Assembly: GCA_033557465.1 (NCBI GenBank) | Contig: CM066033.1 | Coordinates: forward strand, 586,426,438 to 586,490,437 | Direction of reading: 5' to 3' | Length of the DNA stretch: 64,000 bases | Origin: Ichthyophis bannanicus | Lineage: Eukaryota; Chordata; Amphibia; Gymnophiona; Ichthyophiidae | Part shown: positions 1 to 10,955 of the stretch, in pieces | Position numbering within the stretch: the first letter of the stretch is position 1 | Layout: each line of letters opens with the position of its first letter | The notes under the pieces: generated by a model | What the model was told of the DNA's origin: nothing | Database searches by the model: none | The model's input: only the letters and a program-made list of their open reading frames with translations | Translations under genes and position numbers: made by a program

Positions 1-2520
1 GATCATCCCCAGACCTCATCTTCGCATCAAACTACCTAACTTCAAGAGACCTAATTTCTACACCCACCATCACCCCAGTACCATGGTCTGACCATTACTT
101 AATCGAGACAAAACTGCAATCACAAGAAGACCGGACAAACAAAAGAGCGAACATCACACACACACAAAGACGATTCAAGTCCTTTGACAAGGACGAATTC
201 ATACAGGACACATTACAACACTTGAACATTGACTCAGAGGACCTGGAGGAACAAGTTTCCAACTGGAACAGTGTTTTAGCTATCGCCGCCAAACCATCCG
301 ATGACAGGACCGAGAAACAACACCACAACAAGAGACAAAACAAGCCATGGTACTCAGCAAAAATACGACAGGAAAAGAGGGAGCTCAGGAAGATTGAACG
401 GAGATGGAGAAAAAACAAAACAACTTCCGACCAACATCTTTACCTAACAAAGCAAAAACAATACAATGAACACATCAACCAATCAAAGAGAGAATTCCAC
501 ACAAACCTGATAAATTCTTCCATCAACAAACCCAGAGAACTTTTCGAAATAGTAAAAACCCTGACAAAAGAGCAAGCAGCAGAAAGCGAAGTACAAGTTG
601 ATCCACAGAAATTCGCCGACCACATCAAAGACAAATTTCACTCCACAGAGCGCACAACACCCAGTGGAACCACCAGAATGAACGTACACCCCAAAACCTG
701 GGGCACATTCTACTCACCCTCAAAAGAACAGATATCCCACATCATCTCCACAATCAACACAAGCACTGCTCCTAAAGACCCTTGCCCAGTGTCATGGGTC
801 AAAACCACCAAATCAAGCCTCATACCAACCATTCATAAAATGGTACACAACTCACTCACTCAAGGACTCATGCCACAGCAACTAAAGCTTGCCTCAGTAA
901 GACCAATCACAAAGAAAACTACTCTCGACAAAAAGGACCCAGCAGCATACCGACCAATCTCCAGCATACCCTTCCTCGCAAAAATAATCGAAAAGACGGT
1001 TCAACTACAACTTCAGGAACACATTGACGAACACGGAACTCTCGACGACAACCAACACGGATTTCGTCCCAACCATGGAGTCAAAACTCTACTGATCTAC
1101 CTCTTCGACAGCATCATAAGAATAATTGACAACACCAGGAATGGAATTATAATGATCTTCATCGACATCTCCTCAGTTTTCGACACAGTTGACCACAATA
1201 CGCTCCTGGAGAGACTAAAGAACACTGGTATACACGGTACCACTTTGAAAGGGTTTCACTCGTACCTAACCGAAAGACAGCTACAGGTCAAGGTGGGACA
1301 TGACACCTCCCGACCCATAAATGTCCAACAAGGAGTACCGCAAGGATCCGCACTCTCAGCACTCCTTTTTAACATCTACATCCAACCAATATGCAACATT
1401 ATGAAAGAGAACAACATCCAATACACAATATACGCAGACGACATCATGGTATACTCCCCGATATCAATCGACAACCCGGACTTCTCTAAGATAACAGACT
1501 GCCTTACCCAAATGACGAAGTGGTGCCAAAACAACAACCTCGCAATAAACTACAACAAGACCGAAGCTTTAATCATCACTCGGAACCAAAGCTTCATACA
1601 CCCACCAAACATAAAGATACAAAGCACCACGATACCGATAAAATCAGAGGTGAGATACCTTGGGGTTACTCTGGACAGTAAACTCAACCTCAAACCACAC
1701 ATAGACAAAACAATCCAAAAAGCCTACTACAGGATGCGAATCATCAGGAGACTGAAACCACTCCTCGCCCCAGAACACTTCCGTACCGTCTGTCAAGCAC
1801 TGATAACCCCAATACTGGACTTCTGCAATCCGATATACCTTGGACTACCGAAACAAGCTCTCAAACCACTCCAGCTGGCACAAAACACTGCAGCTCGAAT
1901 CATATCCGGAGCCGCAAGGCAGGAGCACATCACACCTACATTAAAGGACTTACACTGGCTCCCAATCAGTGCTCGCATCAGATACAAGACTATCATAAAC
2001 CTATTTAAGATAAAACAGCACACATCAGCCAACAGCCTCCACACGCTCATACAACCGGAAACCAGCGCACGTCCTAGAAGAAGTCAAACACGCAACCGAA
2101 TCAGTACCCCAAATGAATACAAGCACACACGCAAGGACACAACAGACAGAGCTCTCTCCATGGCTGCTCCAACAATATGGAACAATCTACCGGACGATCT
2201 AAGGGCAACTCCAGACCTCAAAGACTTCAGAAAACAGCTGAAAACCATGCTGTTCATAGAGCACTATGGTCACATCACATAACTCCAATCCTCCTAAACA
2301 CTGTATGTATATAAAATGTGTTTTTAGCACCACTGTAAATAGCCCACCTTGTACATAGCTCAAACAAATCAAGCACCCCACACAGCCCTCACACAACTAA
2401 GTTTCACCCTCACTGCATGTATAACGCACACACTTTACTTGATTGCTTGCTGTGATACCACCTTGATTATTAAGATAAGGCGGTTTAGAAATACTGTTAA
2501 ATAAATAAATAAATAAAATA
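1..2520 (+). mobile_element. L2-clade LINE, 3' part including the end
   Basis: This is a non-LTR retrotransposon whose 5' part lies outside the window. It contains the end of an endonuclease domain, a complete reverse transcriptase, a short 3' UTR and a tail of repeated AAATA units at about 2498-2518. The stretch just before the tail (AAGATAAGGCGGTTTAGAA) is the kind of 3' end seen in L2-clade elements, and other L2 tails here end the same way (7021-7079). It appears to be inserted in a minus-strand CR1: the CR1 homology starts directly at 2521 and lacks its own 3' terminus. The clade call rests on the RT C-terminal pattern (LHWLP near 1950, then AAPTIWNNLP near 2165) and is inference. Confidence 0.88.
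3..2282 (+). CDS. L2-type ORF2: endonuclease C-terminus plus reverse transcriptase
   Basis: The frame is open from the first in-frame codon of the window to a TAA at 2280-2282, about 759 codons without a stop, so the true start lies upstream. Residues 1-40 are the end of an AP-like endonuclease, with the catalytic SDH-type motif WSDH at 84-95. The RT domain follows. Motif A FIDISSVFD starts near 1158, motif B GVPQGSALSALLFN near 1332, and the catalytic YADD is at 1431-1442. The C-terminus has the LHWLP and WNNLPDDLR blocks usual for this clade. Motif A has SSVFD where SAAFD or SKAFD is more usual. The enzyme would nick target DNA and copy its own RNA into the nick. The long open frame points to a young copy. 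Confidence 0.9.
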   Translation, partial: SSPDLIFASNYLTSRDLISTPTITPVPWSDHYLIETKLQSQEDRTNKRANITHTQRRFKSFDKDEFIQDTLQHLNIDSEDLEEQVSNWNSVLAIAAKPSDDRTEKQHHNKRQNKPWYSAKIRQEKRELRKIERRWRKNKTTSDQHLYLTKQKQYNEHINQSKREFHTNLINSSINKPRELFEIVKTLTKEQAAESEVQVDPQKFADHIKDKFHSTERTTPSGTTRMNVHPKTWGTFYSPSKEQISHIISTINTSTAPKDPCPVSWVKTTKSSLIPTIHKMVHNSLTQGLMPQQLKLASVRPITKKTTLDKKDPAAYRPISSIPFLAKIIEKTVQLQLQEHIDEHGTLDDNQHGFRPNHGVKTLLIYLFDSIIRIIDNTRNGIIMIFIDISSVFDTVDHNTLLERLKNTGIHGTTLKGFHSYLTERQLQVKVGHDTSRPINVQQGVPQGSALSALLFNIYIQPICNIMKENNIQYTIYADDIMVYSPISIDNPDFSKITDCLTQMTKWCQNNNLAINYNKTEALIITRNQSFIHPPNIKIQSTTIPIKSEVRYLGVTLDSKLNLKPHIDKTIQKAYYRMRIIRRLKPLLAPEHFRTVCQALITPILDFCNPIYLGLPKQALKPLQLAQNTAARIISGAARQEHITPTLKDLHWLPISARIRYKTIINLFKIKQHTSANSLHTLIQPETSARPRRSQTRNRISTPNEYKHTRKDTTDRALSMAAPTIWNNLPDDLRATPDLKDFRKQLKTMLFIEHYGHIT

Positions 2521-3393
2521 TTACTCCTGAGTCTAACCCCTTTCACCCTCATTCTATGTCCCCTAGTAGCAGAGCTTGCTTTCAATCAAAAGAGGCTCTC
2601 CTCCTGTGCATTTATGCCACGGAGGTATTTAAAAGTCTCAATCATATCACCTCTATCCCGCCTTTCCTCTAAAGTATACATATTAAGATCCTTAAGTCTG
2701 TCCTCATATGCTTTATAACAAAGACCACTAACCATTTTAGTAGCCGCCCTCTGTACTGACTCCAACCTGTTTATATTCTTTTGAAGGTGTGATCTCCAGA
2801 ATTGCACACAATACTCCAAATGAGGTTGCTCCAAAGATTTATACAGAGGCACTATCACCTCCTTTCTTCTGCTGACCATTCCTCTCCCTATGCACCCAAG
2901 CATCCTTCTAGCTTTTGCCATTGCACCTTGTATCTATTTAGCTACTTTAAGATCATCAGACACAATCACGCCTAGGTCCCGCTCTTCATTTGTTGATAGA
3001 AGTACTTCACCCCCTATACTATATCACTCCCTTGGATTGTTGCAGCCCAAATGCATGACCTTGCATTTTTTAACATTAAATCTCAGCTGCCAAATTCTAG
3101 ACCATTCTTCAAGCTTAGCTAGTTCCCTCCCCATGGTATCTACACCTTCGTGGGTATTTCTCTATTGCAGATTTTGGTATCATCCGCAAGGAGGCAAACC
3201 ATACCCAACAGCCCTTCCACAATATCACTAACAACAATGTTAAAAAGAATCAGACAAAGGACAGATCCCTGGGGAATACCACTGGTAATCTCCTCCTCCT
3301 CAGAGTGAGCTCCATTTACCTGTACCCTTTGTCATCTCCCACCCAACAAAATTTCTAACCCAAACAGTAACTTTAGGGTCCATCCCTAGGTAC

Positions 3394-4641
3394 TGTCGTG
3401 CACCGCCCTGGTGGCCAGTGGTTGTAAGGGGTAGGTGGGACACAAAAATTATTTTATTATGAGAGGAGGGACTTTTAAGAGCCAGGTGTAACCTGGTCTT
3501 AGCAGTTCAGCTCCTAACTAAGAAAAAATGTGAATGCAGATTAGAGGGTTAACAAGGCATTTATTTCCCTTTACTCATTAGATTCAGCTGGGTTACAACC
3601 TAAAGAAAAAGTCCTTAACTTCAGGAATGAAATCAGCTCAGGTTAACGGAAAAACTGTTATGCTTCACAGTTGTAACAATGCTTAGTTAAGCTTTCCAGA
3701 GTAAAGCAAATGTTTCAGCACTCTTCTTCCATTTAGCAAATGAATAACATTCTGAAGATAACATATATCATTCACAGGTTTAGCAGTGACTCTGCACTGC
3801 CTGAAATACACAAAGAACAGTCCATCTCTTCCTGAGATAAAAGGCTTGGCTCTACAAGTTCCACTTGCATCGGCTCAGAATTAGCTCTGTCTGTATCAGT
3901 GGTTTCACTGGCTATAATTTCTGGCCAGGCCCTAGTCCTGTTCTCTGGATGTTTAAAGAGTTCCTCTAGTGTTTGCCAATGAGTATGGCCTACCCTCGGG
4001 CGTTGGCTACTTGGCTTATGAGAGGTAGCTTTGCTTTCCTTTCTCACAGGTTTAGCATTACTTTCAAAAGGCTTTTTATAGGGTAAGGTTTTCTTCATAG
4101 AAACAGAGTCAGCATACTTTGGCTTCCAGCAGCATATAGAACTGGGATTTCCTCCTTCCCGTAGTTCTTCAGGAACACAATCCCTGTGCCAGTCTCCTCT
4201 CTGAAAGCTTCTGTTACCTTTCGGTTTAGCCCCAGGTTCCTCTGGTCCAAGCAGGCTTCTTTCTTTCACTCTGCTTTGCCTCCAAAGGTGATTGTTCCTT
4301 TGCCCAGCACTAGTTTCCCAAGTGCTTCTTTCTGCTTGGTCCTTGCTTGTGGTGCTTTTTTCTCGTAAACCAGCTTTACCTCCAGCTCCACACCTGCAAA
4401 CACTGCTCTGCCCTCTCCAGTCTCCAGTCTTCCGTTTATAAAGCTCTTCTGTGTTTGAGCTTTCCGGGCTGACTGTCAGGTGCTCTCGATTAGCTAAGTG
4501 TGTCCACTCAGGCTCTGTGAGTGCACGCCTGCTCCCTCTAGCTGTTCTGTGCGGATATTGCATCTTGTGCACATCTTTTTCCTCATGAAAAACAGCTTCT
4601 TCTCCTGCATTTTTACCTTCATCAGCCCCTGCTGCATGACA
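3394..4641 (-). mobile_element. LTR-like insertion (solo LTR or non-autonomous LTR element), TG...CA ends
   Basis: A 1248-bp insertion in the CR1 RT gene. Its ends are inverted: TGTCGTGCA at 3394 and TGCATGACA ending at 4641, so both strands start with TG and end with CA. It is flanked by the 4-bp direct repeat GTAC (3390-3393 and 4642-4645). Removing it restores the CR1 register seen in a sister copy at 18960-19020. On the minus strand an AATAAA-like signal lies near its 3' end (about 3445-3460). Terminal TG/CA and a 4-bp duplication are known for LTR integrases. No second LTR is seen, so a solo LTR is the simplest reading, but it also carries a long open frame. Confidence 0.7.
3772..4563 (-). 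CDS. hypothetical ORF inside the LTR-like element
   Basis: An open frame of about 263 codons from ATG (4563-4561) to a stop at 3772. In-frame codons are also open upstream to the element edge at 4641. The predicted protein is rich in Lys, Ser, Glu, Pro and Arg, with no signal peptide, membrane segment or recognisable fold. Near the C-terminus, EPMQVELVEPSLLSQEEMD followed by a single CSLC loosely resembles the end of some Ty3/gypsy Gag proteins before a zinc knuckle. That is a weak resemblance. Such a long frame is unexpected in a solo LTR. It could be a Gag remnant of a non-autonomous element, an LTR-borne accessory ORF or a chance frame. Function unknown. Confidence 0.4.
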   Translation of the reverse strand: MQYPHRTARGSRRALTEPEWTHLANREHLTVSPESSNTEELYKRKTGDWRGQSSVCRCGAGGKAGLREKSTTSKDQAERSTWETSAGQRNNHLWRQSRVKERSLLGPEEPGAKPKGNRSFQRGDWHRDCVPEELREGGNPSSICCWKPKYADSVSMKKTLPYKKPFESNAKPVRKESKATSHKPSSQRPRVGHTHWQTLEELFKHPENRTRAWPEIIASETTDTDRANSEPMQVELVEPSLLSQEEMDCSLCISGSAESLLNL

Positions 4642-5875
4642 GTACTCAGTTTTATTTATAAGTCGCCTGTGTGGAATGGTGTCAATGGCTTTACTGAAAT
4701 CTAAGTACACCATATTTAGGGCTCTCCCTCAGTCCATATTTAGGGCTTTCCCTCAGGTCACCCAGTCAAAGAAATCAATCAAATTTGTCTGACAAGACCT
4801 GCTTCTAGTGAATCCATGCTGCCTCTGATACAGTAATCCATTGGACTCCAGAAACATCACTATTTTCTCTTTCAGCAGCGCTTCCAAAAATTTACTCACG
4901 ACCGAGGTTAAACTAACTGGCCTGTAGTTTTCATCCACATCCTTACTTCTGATTTTGTGTAAAGGGAACACAAGTGTCTCTTTCCAGTCCTCTGGCACTA
5001 CTCCCGACTCCAATGAAGCATTGAAATGGTCAGTCAGTGGAGCTGCTAGAACATCCCCAAGTTCCTTCAATATTCTCGGGTATACCCCATCTGGTCCCAT
5101 CTCTTTGTCTACTTTAAGTTTAGCTAGTTTCTCACAAACACAGTCTTCTGAAAATTGTTCAAGATGCCCCTTGCTTCTGTTCCTGTTTGTGGGTATTTTC
5201 TGAGGTCCTGATCCTGGTTCTTCATCTGTGAACACAGAATAGAAATATTTGTTCAGCTTCTATATATTCCTCCCCTTCACCTTTGAGTCTGACAATACCG
5301 CTTTTGCCCTTCCTCTTGTCATTAAAATGTCTGAAAAATGTCTTGTCCCCCCCATTTTATTGCATTGGCTATTTCCTCCTCTTTTTGAATCTCTGCTTTC
5401 CTGACTACTTTGCTAGTTTAGGTTTTTCCAAATATAGATGTGTGTCTTCCTCTCTCTGTGATCTCTTGTATTTCATGAAGGCCTCCCTCTTTTTCTTCAC
5501 CTTTTCAGCTACTTCCTTCAAAAACCATAGCGGTCTGCTTTTCCTTTTACCTTTATTTACCATTTTAACAAAAAGGTTGGTTTTGCCCACTGTTTTTCTA
5601 CATCCCCCAGCTATTCCCATGCCACTAACGACTCCCTAAGGTATTGGCCCATCTTGGCAAAGTTAGTTTTCCTAAAGGGTAAGATCCTCGCTTTTGAATG
5701 GATTTTATCAACTAGTCCTAATACTGAACCACACCATCTAGTGATCACTCGATGTGAAATGACTCCCACTATAACATCAGAATCACTTTCACTATTGGTA
5801 GGCACCAAGTCCAGTATGGCCCCTTCACGTGTGGGTTCTGTTACCAGTTGCCTGAATAGTTCTCCCTGTAGAGAG

Positions 5876-5973
5876 GCACTAACCATATTAGTGCTGTTGA
5901 ATATCCCATTCAGCGGCATTTGCATGGTTTACAGGTCTGTAAACTGTGTAAATTGCCTTTCGAATATCAGGCC
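5876..5973 (-). repeat. MITE fragment (Harbinger-like GGGCCTGATATTC end)
   Basis: About 98 bases ending in GAATATCAGGCCC, with the internal block TTTACAGGTCTGTAAACTG. The same terminus and block recur at 7936, 9198 and 48016-48290. Only one terminus is present, abutting the 5' truncation of the CR1. Confidence 0.55.
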
Positions 5974-6899
5974 CTTAATTTATATGCTCCAACAATAAAT
6001 TGAAAGTAGGTAGTAAACGCACAAAACTATGAAGATATGAAGAAAATAGAAAAGAAAGATATCAAAATAGACTAGAGAGAATCCAAAACAGGGAAATGGG
6101 AAAGAGCAATAATATGGTAAAAACACTACCAACAAAAACAGAAACCGAAACCTTCTGTAGAAAACTATTTGAGGACCCCATAGAGCACAATCAAGAAGCA
6201 GATGGTTACCCTGTATAGGAAAGCATTTAGAAAAGGCAAACATCAAGCCTATGTAATGGCTTGCAGTAACAATAAAAGAACTGGAAAGCAGATTAAAACT
6301 GAAAGAGCCTTGGCCCAGATGGTGTGACCAACGTTTGGCTCAAACAGTTAATATCACTCCACCAGACCTGGCCAACTGCAAAAACAAATTGATCAAGCAG
6401 CCAGATTCAACACCATGATGGCTTATAATAGAAAGAACAGTTCTCCTTCTAAAAAGGGACCCAAGTAACATTCCCAAAAATTACAGATCAATAACCTGTT
6501 TACCTAAGTCTATAAACTGTTTCATATAATAGATGCAGATAGATAACATGATACTAGGATTCCAATAACATCATGGCAATAGGGCAGAAGAGCAATAAGA
6601 GGGGAGCATATGGAATTAAACACCATTTATTGTTGAATAAACCATTATGACCAGTGCTAAGAAAAACTGAAATATCAGAATAACATTGGTTTGACTATAA
6701 GAAAGCATCCTACATGCTTAGATAATAAATTGCCTTGAAATGCATAAAATAAATCCTGGCTTGATAGAGTACATCAAGTTCACCATGAAAATGTGGCAAA
6801 TCATACTCTTTCTGAAGTATAAAGATAGTCAGTATATCACTTCTAACATCAAGATGCAGTGAGGAATATTTCAGTGAGTTTCCCTGTCTCTGCTTTGTT

Positions 6900-7079
6900 T
6901 TATATGTAAATAGTTGATCTTTGATCATTGTAATTAGTTCTTCTCATTACCATATGTATCCATTGTTATCTTGTTCAATGTAAACAGTTGAAATATACTG
7001 CCAACAATGTTCTATGTAAACCGTCTTGACTTGTAGAAAGACGGTATATAAAAATTGTTAAATAAATAAATAAATAAAT
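6900..7079 (+). repeat. L2 LINE 3' UTR and tail
   Basis: AT-rich 3' UTR ending in AGACGGTATATAAAAATTG and five AAATA-type units. It is inserted between motifs B and C of the R4-like element, whose frame resumes at about 7080. A TATG may be duplicated on both sides. Severely 5'-truncated copy with no coding part. Confidence 0.7.
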
Positions 7080-7935
7080 ATGGTGCTTAATCCAATGAGA
7101 TTAAGATACAGATTTAGCCTGAATCCTAAAAAAGATAACAACCCAAAGGTAACATCACACTTACTATTTGTAGATGACCTGAAGCTCTACATTTCCAAAG
7201 ATCAACTCATAGCAGAACAACTCCATATAGTGAAAGTTTTTTCAGATGGCATCAGAATGACTTTGCCCTTGACAAATGTGTTAAGGAAACCGTCCTTCAA
7301 GGAAAAATTAGCAAATCTCCCTGACTTAGGGCTGTGACATCAAGGGACTTGAAAAGGAAAGTATATATAAATATCTAGGAGTAGAGGAAGGAACAGCAAT
7401 CAAGAAGAAATTACTGAGAGAAAAGATCAGAAAAGAATATTACAGGAGATTAAAATCATTATTGAAAACTGCTTTAACATCACGGAATAAGATACAAGCC
7501 ATCAATCAGTTGCCTGTACTCTCATACAGCTTTGGGATTATAGAATGGCCTTTAAAGATCTTGAAAAACTGGATGTATGAGCAAGAAAACTGGTGGTATG
7601 AGCAAGAAAACACAAATACAGTGGGAAATACAAAGTGTTACTCCAGGAACCCTTTGTCGATCAAGATTGGACACATGAATGGATTCAGGAGAGGCAAATT
7701 GAAACTGAAGAATGAGAGACTGATAGCTGGAGCCCAGGACAGCAGATTACAGAGATGATTTAGAACAAACATTGAAAAAACTGGCAAAACAGACATATGT
7801 AGATACTGTAGGAAAGAACTGGAAACAGTGACTCACCTCATAGCTGGCTGCGATATGATGATGGCAGAAAATTTCTCTATAGAAAAGCACAAGAAAGTTG
7901 CACGTCTCATCCACTGGAAACTCTATAAATATTAT

Positions 7936-8339
7936 GGGCCGGATTTTCAAAAGGCATTTATATGGTTTACAGCCCAGTAAACCATGGTTAGTGCCGTTGA
8001 ATATCCTCTTCTAAGTCCCCTACATGTTCCAATGCTATCCGGTTAGCATCGGGGTGTGTTGGGGGCATTCCAGGGTGGAGCTGAAGTAGAGACTATCACT
8101 AACTGGGCAGCAGTGATATTGGATGTTGCCTGGTTAACGATCTGTGCCTTAAAGATAGCCGAGGAAAACCTTCACCTATATTTAAGGTGCAGGAGCTAAC
8201 TGGGCAGCATCCGATAATGCTGCTGCTTGGTTAGCCCCAACAGCTTTCTGTTTCTGCAGCAATCACCAGATATTCAATGCCATCACCGCAGCATTGAATA
8301 TCCAGAATAGAGGTCGGCGGATTACTCAAAATTTGGCCC
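7936..8339. mobile_element. PIF/Harbinger-like MITE
   Basis: A 404-bp non-coding element with inverted ends GGGCCGGATTTTCAAAA (left) and TTTGGCCC (right), flanked by TAT on both sides (7933-7935 and 8340-8342). It splits the R4-like LINE: KYYG is to its left and the downstream WKH/ENEEIMITW segment to its right. The 3-bp duplication and GGG-type ends suggest PIF/Harbinger. Confidence 0.65.
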
Positions 8340-8500
8340 TATAACGTCATTGTATTGGAAAAGCATTGGGATTATGACCCTACGAGAATTATAGAGAATG
8401 AAGAGATTATGATCACCTGGGACACTTCCATTTCAACCGATAAAAAGTTGGTTGCAAGGAAGCCCTCATTCCCCCCATCCATTTTCCTTTCCCCAAACCA

Positions 8501-9197
8501 TTCCCCTTTAAATTAATCCTAACTTCTCTTCCTCTGTGTAGGCCCAACAGATCTCTTGGCTCTGATCATGACCTTCTCTTATATTCTGCCACAGGCACAG
8601 TGCAGCTTTCCCAGTCTTTCTCTACTCTTCTGCCCTGCTGGAGAGCGGCTAATTATATGCATGTTTGCGCATGTGCAAACAAACATGCATGCGGACAGAG
8701 ATTTGACCCTCAACAATAAGTGCTATTGCTTATGTGAAATGCGCTAAAAGCACAAAAATAAGCCACATGAAAATCAAGAAGAATTCAGGAGATCTGCAAA
8801 TAAACTGAACTATTTGCACATATATCTCCCTATGTTTTCTTTACTAGTCTTATACAGCACTTCTTCCCCTGGGAGCTGCTGAGCCATTTTTGCAATTTTC
8901 TCCTGATTTCCCCATCTTTCTCCTGCTACTACTCCTTTAAAATGTGTAGATCCCATCACAGAATGCATCGGATGGCTGGGCTTATTCACACTTTTAAGTT
9001 CTGGGTTTAATTTCAGTTTCCTTCTTTATATTTTTTTTGTGGGAACTATTCTGACACACTTAGCAGTATTTTGAATTACAAGATACTTTATGCCCATTCC
9101 TCTTCACAACAGTGCTTCAGTGGGAATACGCAGAGTCAATGCTTCAGGTGATGTTGGTCCAAGGTGAATTACTTTCATCTCAGATTACCTATGAAAC
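8501..9197. other. no recognised feature
   Basis: No convincing gene, RNA or repeat boundary was seen. The short frame at 8556-8747 has no motif or coding signature. Part may be ancient repeat. Confidence 0.4.
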
Positions 9198-9703
9198 ATG
9201 GAGGGGGCATATTCAAAGATATTTGCATGGTTTGCAGACCTGTACAGTAAACTGCGTAAAGGACATTTAGCGGGGTATTCAGAGGCACATACCTAGATTG
9301 TGCAACTGAATTTCCTCACATAGCCCGGTTAAACGCCCAAATGCTAATTGCTTAGCATCAGAACATAAGAACATAAGATATGCCAAGGTCCATCAAGCCC
9401 AGTATCCTGTTTCCAACAGTGGCCAATCAGGGCGTTCCAAGAGCAGTAATAATGAGCCACTAACCAGCTAACCTAAAATTGCCAGTTAGGCAGTGAAAAG
9501 GTTGTCCTAACTTTGGCCGGTTTAGGTATATGGCCGTCAGCTGAATATTGGCACTAACCGGATAGCTAAAGAGCTATCTGGTGAACTGGATAATCTGTGC
9601 TGCTGGCCATATATGGACCCGGCAGTGAATATCTGGGGATAATTGAAAGCAGTGACAGCTAGCCGCTTCAACTGCGCTGGCCACCACTGCTGAATATGGC
9701 CCT
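9198..9703. repeat. MITE-like element with a nested CR1/L3 tail
   Basis: Ends are GGGGGCATATTCAAAG (left) and GCTGAATATGGCCC (right), which are imperfect inverted repeats of the family at 7936 and 48016. The inner part near 9220-9260 shares the GCATGGTTTGCAGACCTG block. At 9361-9446 lies a short CR1/L3 3'-end piece (GAACATAAGAACATAAGATATGCC and CAACAGTGGCCAATC). Target duplication unclear. Confidence 0.5.
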
Positions 9704-9827
9704 TTGAAGTGTTTTTGGTCCAATCCCAATGTGTCTGTTGAGTTCCTTTGGTCTTGTTTTAGTTATTGTTCTACAGTTCATAAGAAAATGTCTTCAGTTT
9801 ATTAAGTTGTAAAAATATAAATTGAGA

Positions 9828-10152
9828 GGGGGGGGGCATATTCAGCAGCGGTGGCCGGGACTGTTAAAGCAGCTGGCTATCACTACTTTAACTTAAAACT
9901 AGATATTCAGCACCGGCCCATATCCAGCGATTGGCACTGAATATCTGCTTGGTGCAGTTAGCACTTTTGATGATATTGAGGAGAGCTAAAATTGCCACAC
10001 CTGTTCGTCCCTCAGAATGCCCCTTCACTAGCCGGTTAGTGACAGGACATTTAGTTGCCCAGGAGGGGATATTCAGCGGCACTAACTGTGAACAAGATTA
10101 ATGCAGTCTGCAGGTCTGCAAATCGGTAAATCCCTTTGACTATTCCCCCCTC
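9828..10152. repeat. MITE-like element, Harbinger-type ends
   Basis: Starts with a G-run and CATATTCAGCAGCGG and ends with GACTATTCCCCCCTCC, forming imperfect inverted ends. It shares TTAGTGCC/TTCAGCGGCACTAAC and GCAGGTCTGC blocks with the other MITEs. No coding capacity. Confidence 0.45.
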
Positions 10153-10955
10153 CTTTGTTTTTAAAATGAGATGGAAATAAATAGCTGATATATTAGAGGT
10201 CTGAATGAGGTCCTTGATCCAGAGTCATTGCTTTAAATTTCATTTCCAATCACAAAAGGTCTGCCCTTTTTCAAAAGCAGGTATATAATTATCCAACACT
10301 TTTTTGGCAGATGGGCTGTCCAGAGAGGGAAGTGATCCACTCTCCCACAACATGCTATCATTTTAATCAATTTTATTTGAGACAAAGCTTGTAAAATATA
10401 ACCACTTAGCTGGTATAGCCCTGCTGGAGCAAAACTAAAGGTATCCACACACACATGACGTGCAACATGTTTTGAACTTTCAACTTTTAATCCAATCAAC
10501 TCTGCAACAGGGGCTTTGTGGCCTCTTGCTCCCAAACATGAATTAGCACTTGTAAAATAAAATGTAACCTGCTCAGTCCTTATAGAGATGGCATCTGACA
10601 TCAACCAACAGGTGTTGTAATTGAACCATGATCTCATACTGGTCCTTTCACCATGGAGAAGGTGATGGCCATATACAAGAGAACTGATTCAAAGGCGGCT
10701 CGACCAATCCTGTTCGAGATTGAGTCTTATTTTCATTTGCACACATTTTTTTTACTTTTAAAGGTACACATATACAGGAAATGCCTCAGAAAAAGTCCAC
10801 ACATTTTAACCGGTGCAAACGTGTTCAGGTAGTTTTGCTAGAGTCATTTTGTAAAGTGACATTCCCAAGTTCATTGTGAAAAGCAGTATAACTAAGGAAC
10901 ATAGCAACCTGCAGATATACCGTACCTTCCGCAGAACTGACTAATGCTCTGTACT
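10153..10955. other. no recognised feature
   Basis: No gene or clear repeat boundary was found. The 134-codon minus-strand frame at 10233-10637 has no recognisable motif and is not called as a gene. Confidence 0.35.

Larger units (their letters stand above)
2521..5875 (-). mobile_element. CR1 LINE, ORF2 part, split by an LTR-like element
   Basis: Minus-strand CR1 reverse transcriptase. Recognisable pieces in transcript order are an endonuclease segment (about 5611-5875), the linker (5405-5620), the RT fingers with YRPVSLTS (4753-5235), motif A MVYLDFSKAIDT (about 4713-4675), motif C as LADD near 3165-3195, and the C-terminal block ending in GDMIETFKYL (2586-2921). Frameshifts and stops break it into at least five frames, so it is a pseudogene. 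It is 5'-truncated at about 5876, inside the endonuclease. The missing 3' end was probably displaced by the L2 insertion to the left. An unrelated 1.25 kb segment interrupts it between the LINK and LGMDP positions. Confidence 0.9.
6020..8500 (+). mobile_element. R4/Dong-type LINE remnant
   Basis: A heavily decayed LINE whose translated pieces line up, across frames, with the R4 group. In order they are: a linker (about 6030-6230); GPDGVTN.WLK (about 6310-6345); an NYRSITCLP block (about 6478-6500); motif A as WFDYKKA (about 6690); motif B as GIFQ.VSLSLL (about 6862-6897); motif C as FVDDLKLY (about 7168-7192); the YSFGIIEWPL block (7521-7550); a C-terminal zinc finger CRYC...H...C (about 7800-7850) followed by IHWKLYKYYG; and an ENEEIMITWDTS endonuclease-side segment after 8390. 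An L2 tail (about 6900-7079) and a MITE (7936-8339) interrupt it. Clade assignment is from remembered motif order. Confidence 0.7.

Noticed and set aside
4186..4704. Plus-strand frames in the LTR-like element
   Set aside because: They mirror the longer minus-strand frame and have no motif.
8556..8747. Short plus-strand frame
   Set aside because: 63 codons, no homology pattern, surrounded by non-coding DNA.
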